64,000 nucleotides of DNA from Paragonimus westermani (taxonomy: Eukaryota; Platyhelminthes; Trematoda; Plagiorchiida; Troglotrematidae), in NCBI GenBank assembly GCA_008508345.1, contig QNGE01000841.1, positions 7,677 to 71,676 on the forward strand. The letters are read 5' to 3'. Below the pieces are notes generated by a model. That model searched no databases. It saw nothing but the letters and a program-made list of their open reading frames with translations, and had not been told where the DNA came from. Shown one piece after another: positions 59,601 to 64,000 of the stretch. Numbering within the stretch: position 1 is the first letter of the stretch; each line of letters begins with the position of its first letter. The position numbers were made by a program, and so were the translations under genes.

Positions 59601-62600
59601 GGCAATTTTTGGTGAATTTCAGATGCATCTTCGTAGGTTCAAGCCCAGGTAACCTTCGGTGCCTCAGTCTGGGCCTGGGTAAGTTAAAAGTAACCAGTCA
59701 GCACATAACCTAGAATGTCGCAGGAAAAATGCTGGAAAACTGATTTTCCTTCAATCAAGGTGAACACTACTCGCAGTTGCTGGAAACATTTCATCCAGAC
59801 ACACTTTCCAATCCTTCCCCTTCTAACCAATGTACTAGACTCGAGTTGCACATATCCGGACCCGTGTGTGAATTGAACATTGGCCCTTGTACAGTTATTG
59901 TGCAATTTGGATTATCATATCTAGGTGCTCAACCCTACTATCTGTAATGTTTACTCAGGTTGTCCGATTGTCTCAAGAAGTAGTAGACGTCCTTTGAGGA
60001 AAAATGGATAGTATCAGTTGGTAGACTTGAAAAAGAATTTTTCAATAAACGTACATTATATCGTGACTTCAGTTCCAGTTAGAGCATCCTAACATACTTA
60101 TTGATTTGGTGATAGCTTTCAATCCTCATAAAACGACGTGCCATGAGTAAATCTTTGCGCATTGTAACCCTGATAAATCGACGGAGATCAAAATTGAAAT
60201 CGAGAAATGTGCGGGTGATCGCGTAAGCAAAATCAAAATAGGGATGACAATAAGGAATTACTGATTTAACATCTGTGACATGTAAAGTTACCCAATTTTT
60301 CGGTATTTATTCCGTAGGGCGTTTACTGATATGTAGCTTACAAGGACTTATATGGGCCGGATACTGAGAGGCATGTCGAATGTGCAGAGATTCAAATTTT
60401 AGATTGTGTGGTTAGTAGACGAGTGTAATTAATATCCAGCTACCACGGACTCAGTCGAGCAGGTTTGTGAATATACATTGTAAAAGTTGCTCCCAAACCG
60501 AAGATTTGAGCCCGCAAACCATTCATCCTATCTGTCAGTCTGATCTTGATTGACCCAAAACAGTGATTAAATTGTGGTGTGATAAAGTAATTATATGATC
60601 CAATGGTACTACACCGCTCAACGCCGACAAATTCGGTTACTCGTGGCAAACGGAAGTTTATTCAAACTTCATACCCAGTTGACTGAGATTAGTAAACAGG
60701 TTAAAACACAATCAAAAACATTCAACCATTGGGTTTACATGAAACAAAGACTGTCGTCAGTTCCAGGGCATGCTAACCGCATGTCCTATATATTCTAATG
60801 TTTTACGTTCGTGACCGAAGAGAGTAAACGAAATGTTAACATCTCGCGATGTATGTCTTCTATCGCTATTGGTGAACTGGATCAAGGGAACTCAGTGTTT
60901 TAAACAGGTTAGACTTATAAATGAGTTCAGAACAGCCAAGATTTCAAACGGCGACTAACATTCACTGTCAAGATCCCGAGGGAGTGGACTACTGTTGAAT
61001 AGAAACATGGTAAACAGGCTGAATATGAACAAACAATGGCCAGCAGAGTAGTGGTAGCAGAAATAGAAAATCACATACACTGATGGTGCATCTGATGTTA
61101 CGTCTATGAGGGCACAAACAAACTACCCGTACTAGACTGAGATATGAGGCTAAAATGATCTGTTTACTTCAGGTATGCCTGAAATGACTTCACAACTTTA
61201 ATGAGTTATATCTTTCGGTATATTTCTGGTAGAAAAAGTGGAAGTCATTCAATTTAGCAAAAGATGGGCGTATTGTTGTAAGGCGTTCAATATACTTACT
61301 AAAGATTTCTGGAATGTACTGAAATGTGCTTGTGGAGATCCGACAGTAGGATTATCTTTCAACTGCTCCTCCGCATGCACATGTGGGAACAAGAAACGCT
61401 CTCTGTTACGATCCAGGCAAATTCTCAAAGTAAAGCTTCCTGTTCCCTGCGGTTCCTAAGTTTTACCCAGACCTCATAGATAATACGTATTTACAATTGT
61501 ATTGAATATCGCCGCAAACCGGAATTCAGTCATTAACGTGCGGATTTCCTCTATCAGCACACAGCTTTTTTGATAGTTGATCAGTGATGAACTTAGGGAA
61601 TATATGGGTTTGCAGTAACATGTAAATGATGGACTACTGACACACTGGCTAACCAATTGGTTAAGGGTAAACAGAAGAGGTCTGAGGCTGTGAATGGAAC
61701 AAAATCGGAAGTGTGACAATTGTAAGACTCTTCCTAGAAATAGTCCGTTAAAGTAAAATTCCCATAAAAGGAAAATCAGACGACTGTTGAGACCAATAAA
61801 ATAGGGTTCTTTTGCATATGGTCTTGTTCTAATCAAGGCAAATCAGCTGTCATCATGATGGTGCAAGACATTAACCACATTGAAAACACGCGTCGTATTA
61901 TTCTTTACGTGAAACTCAACAGACTGTGCTATACCTCAATTCGGCCAGGCTTATCATCCCGGTCACTACCTGGGACGAAATGTCGATCATCCGTGTGTTT
62001 AACAGATTGGACCTTTTATGAAGAATTGTCGAGGTAACAACGACAGTTAATGCGGTCTGAGGTGCACTACACAAACTCAACGATCAGGTTCATTTGTTTT
62101 CAACGCGACACTTGTTTTCACTTTGTCTTTCGTTCTGTCAGTTATTCAAAACAAATGTAGGTAAATCATGAGAGCCCCAAACGTTACTTACCTGTATGTG
62201 GTTGAAGTATTTTGACGCATGGTCATGTACACATACGTGGATTAGAATGACCTACCGATTCATTCTCTACTATATGATTCGCATGAGTTTAATTCGTAAA
62301 ACAAAAGTGTTGAAGGTGAGTTGTTTTGGCAGCCGCAAATTATCTAGAACAAGTATGTCATACAACTGGCAAAATCATGCAAGGGAAATGTCATGAGTAC
62401 GGCTGGCAGCACTACTGATAAACTCATCTTAGTCCGTACAAATTATTTTGGTAACAATACTACTTCCGTGGCTTTCACTACACCAGTACATTGATTGACC
62501 TGACCCTTTCTGCTACCTTGGCGTGGTGGTCAGGCTTGCGTGCTGTTTAGATCCTGAGGGCTNGCGCAGGCGTCCTTTGGCTTCGGTCACTGTGACAGGC

Positions 62601-64000
62601 TAATCCGAATTGGATGCCGTCAACCACATTGATTGAAGAAGTGAGAGACTAGATGTGCTCAACTTGTAGACCTTGGTCCGGTATTCCCAATATAGCAACT
62701 TAGGAGTATGAGGTTTGACGTACGAAAATGGTTTAGACAATGTGTTGTTGGGTCAGAGCGCACCAGTTAAGACTATAAATTAGAATTATCAATCAAACCA
62801 CGACCGACACATGTTATAAGTTGAGAGCACTTTTGTACACAAATGAATCAGACAACTGACTGACCTTAAAGATAAGTGCTGAACGGAACTCGATGTGTTG
62901 TCTACGAAGCGGACATATTAGTCATCATTCCATCGATCTAATGCTAGAGTTGAGCAACATTTTGTACATAACGATTGCGATAAAGCGGTATGTAGAATAT
63001 GAACATTTTTCTGGTGTAAAGCGGTCTCTCTAACACATCTTCCATACTTCTAGATAGAGCAAGTTTCCACTAATAAACATCATATGCTGCACATAAGTAT
63101 GATCCAATAATCATGTGATAAGTTTGGAGCCTTTTTCTGTACAAATCTACACAGAGATCATCGGCACTTCCCATGCCCAAAGCAGCCAAACTTAAGAGGG
63201 AGCGATTAACGAACCACTCGGAGAAGTTGACCTGACAGGAATCAAGTTGGACAGAAATTTTGGTGATCTGTCCAGGAGTTTGCCTCCAAATATTAGTATA
63301 GTGACCCACGCGTCGCTGAACAAACGGTTGTCAGGCGTAGGTTGTCCTCGGTGGAAGTAGTACGTTATTGAGACAATAGGGCTAAACATTACTCCGTCTG
63401 TTGTGTCACTTACGTAGGCTTCATAATTCCTAATGTTTGCTGATTCACGTTACCCTCTACGACGCTAGTTATCTAGTAAGCTTCCTGTCATTGTGCGCTT
63501 CATATGACGCTAGATTCTTTCAGTATAGTTTAGATAACATTATACTGGATGTTCCTGCTGGTCTCGGCCCACGAGGCAAGATATCCAAGGTGTCCGGCAT
63601 GGATTCACATGTGAAAATTACGGAAGTGTTATTCACTGAAATAGCGTAAGCCGTTCACTGTGAAGTAAATGTTGTGTTTGAATACGTGACCAAGGTCACA
63701 GCCGAACACCTGCAACATCCAGGGAAAAAACGCAGCTGGCGTCATCCACTTCGCGTTAACCTATCATAATGACTGATGTCCCAAAACGCCTGCTGACAAC
63801 ACTCACCACAAGTGGCTTGCGTTGGATCGTCTGTTGTTCCACTCACACATTATGTATACAATGTAAACTCGAATGGAAGCCTGTGTCAATCTAGCAAATG
63901 CTGGCTAGCTACTTAGTAGACTTGTATGAAACTGAAACTTTTATCTCTAGAGTACAGCAAAATTGTGACTTCAGTGGTAAAAGCTAAGCCAGGAAGAGAG
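59601..64000. other. Unassigned AT-rich region
   Basis: No coding region supported. A single N lies at 62563 inside a locally GC-richer stretch, possibly another contig join. Confidence 0.35.

Overview
The window looks like a repeat-rich piece of a flatworm nuclear genome, most likely a digenean trematode. Reasons seen in the sequence: very short spliceosomal introns (31 nt in the XBP1 gene, candidates of 33 and 34 nt near 28.5 kb), several decayed CR1-like LINEs, Penelope-like GIY-YIG fragments, Ty3/gypsy elements and a tRNA-derived repeat, with few host genes. The species cannot be fixed from this window. Three single N bases (15848, 21987, 62563) may be compressed assembly joins; two of them sit exactly at structural oddities.

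Layout. 0-9 kb: an RTE-like LINE fragment runs off the left edge; a CR1-like copy (+, about 1320-2845) and a long CR1-like copy (-, about 9060-4745) have their 3' ends pointing at an intact XBP1 gene (-, 4391-3519). XBP1 is the best-supported host gene. It has a 31-nt spliceosomal intron and, inside exon 2, two adjacent 7-nt-loop hairpins of the IRE1 type that define a predicted 17-nt cytoplasmic intron. Removing it moves the frame from a 222-aa form with a hydrophobic segment to a 274-aa form with an acidic tail. 9-18 kb: mostly unassigned, with an 18-bp inverted repeat around an N, then a third CR1-like copy (-). 18.2-21.1 kb: a decayed MULE/ZSWIM-type transposase locus. 22-27.7 kb: a truncated integrase fragment next to a complete, young Ty3/gypsy retrotransposon with a single open gag-pol frame, LTRs about 1% apart and a 4-bp target duplication.

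27.8-29.4 kb: 72 bp after the retrotransposon comes a small cysteine-rich frame whose W-x6-DP-x3-P and CxC pattern resembles interleukin-17 cytokines; then a MULE-related deletion derivative on the minus strand. 29.4-45.2 kb: two Penelope-like GIY-YIG fragments (31.7 and 42.5 kb), an unclassified repeat shared between 19.4 and 36.1 kb, a possible MULE C-terminal piece (37.7 kb), and an old gypsy pol remnant (43.4-45.2 kb). 45-64 kb: AT-rich DNA with no gene I can support, apart from two related loci of a tRNA-derived repeat (47.6 and 59.1-59.6 kb) and a weak retropepsin-like stretch at 53.2 kb.

Only two host-type coding regions are proposed: XBP1 (strong), the transcription factor of the IRE1 branch of the unfolded protein response, and the IL-17-like frame (tentative). 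Everything else recognisable is mobile-element derived.
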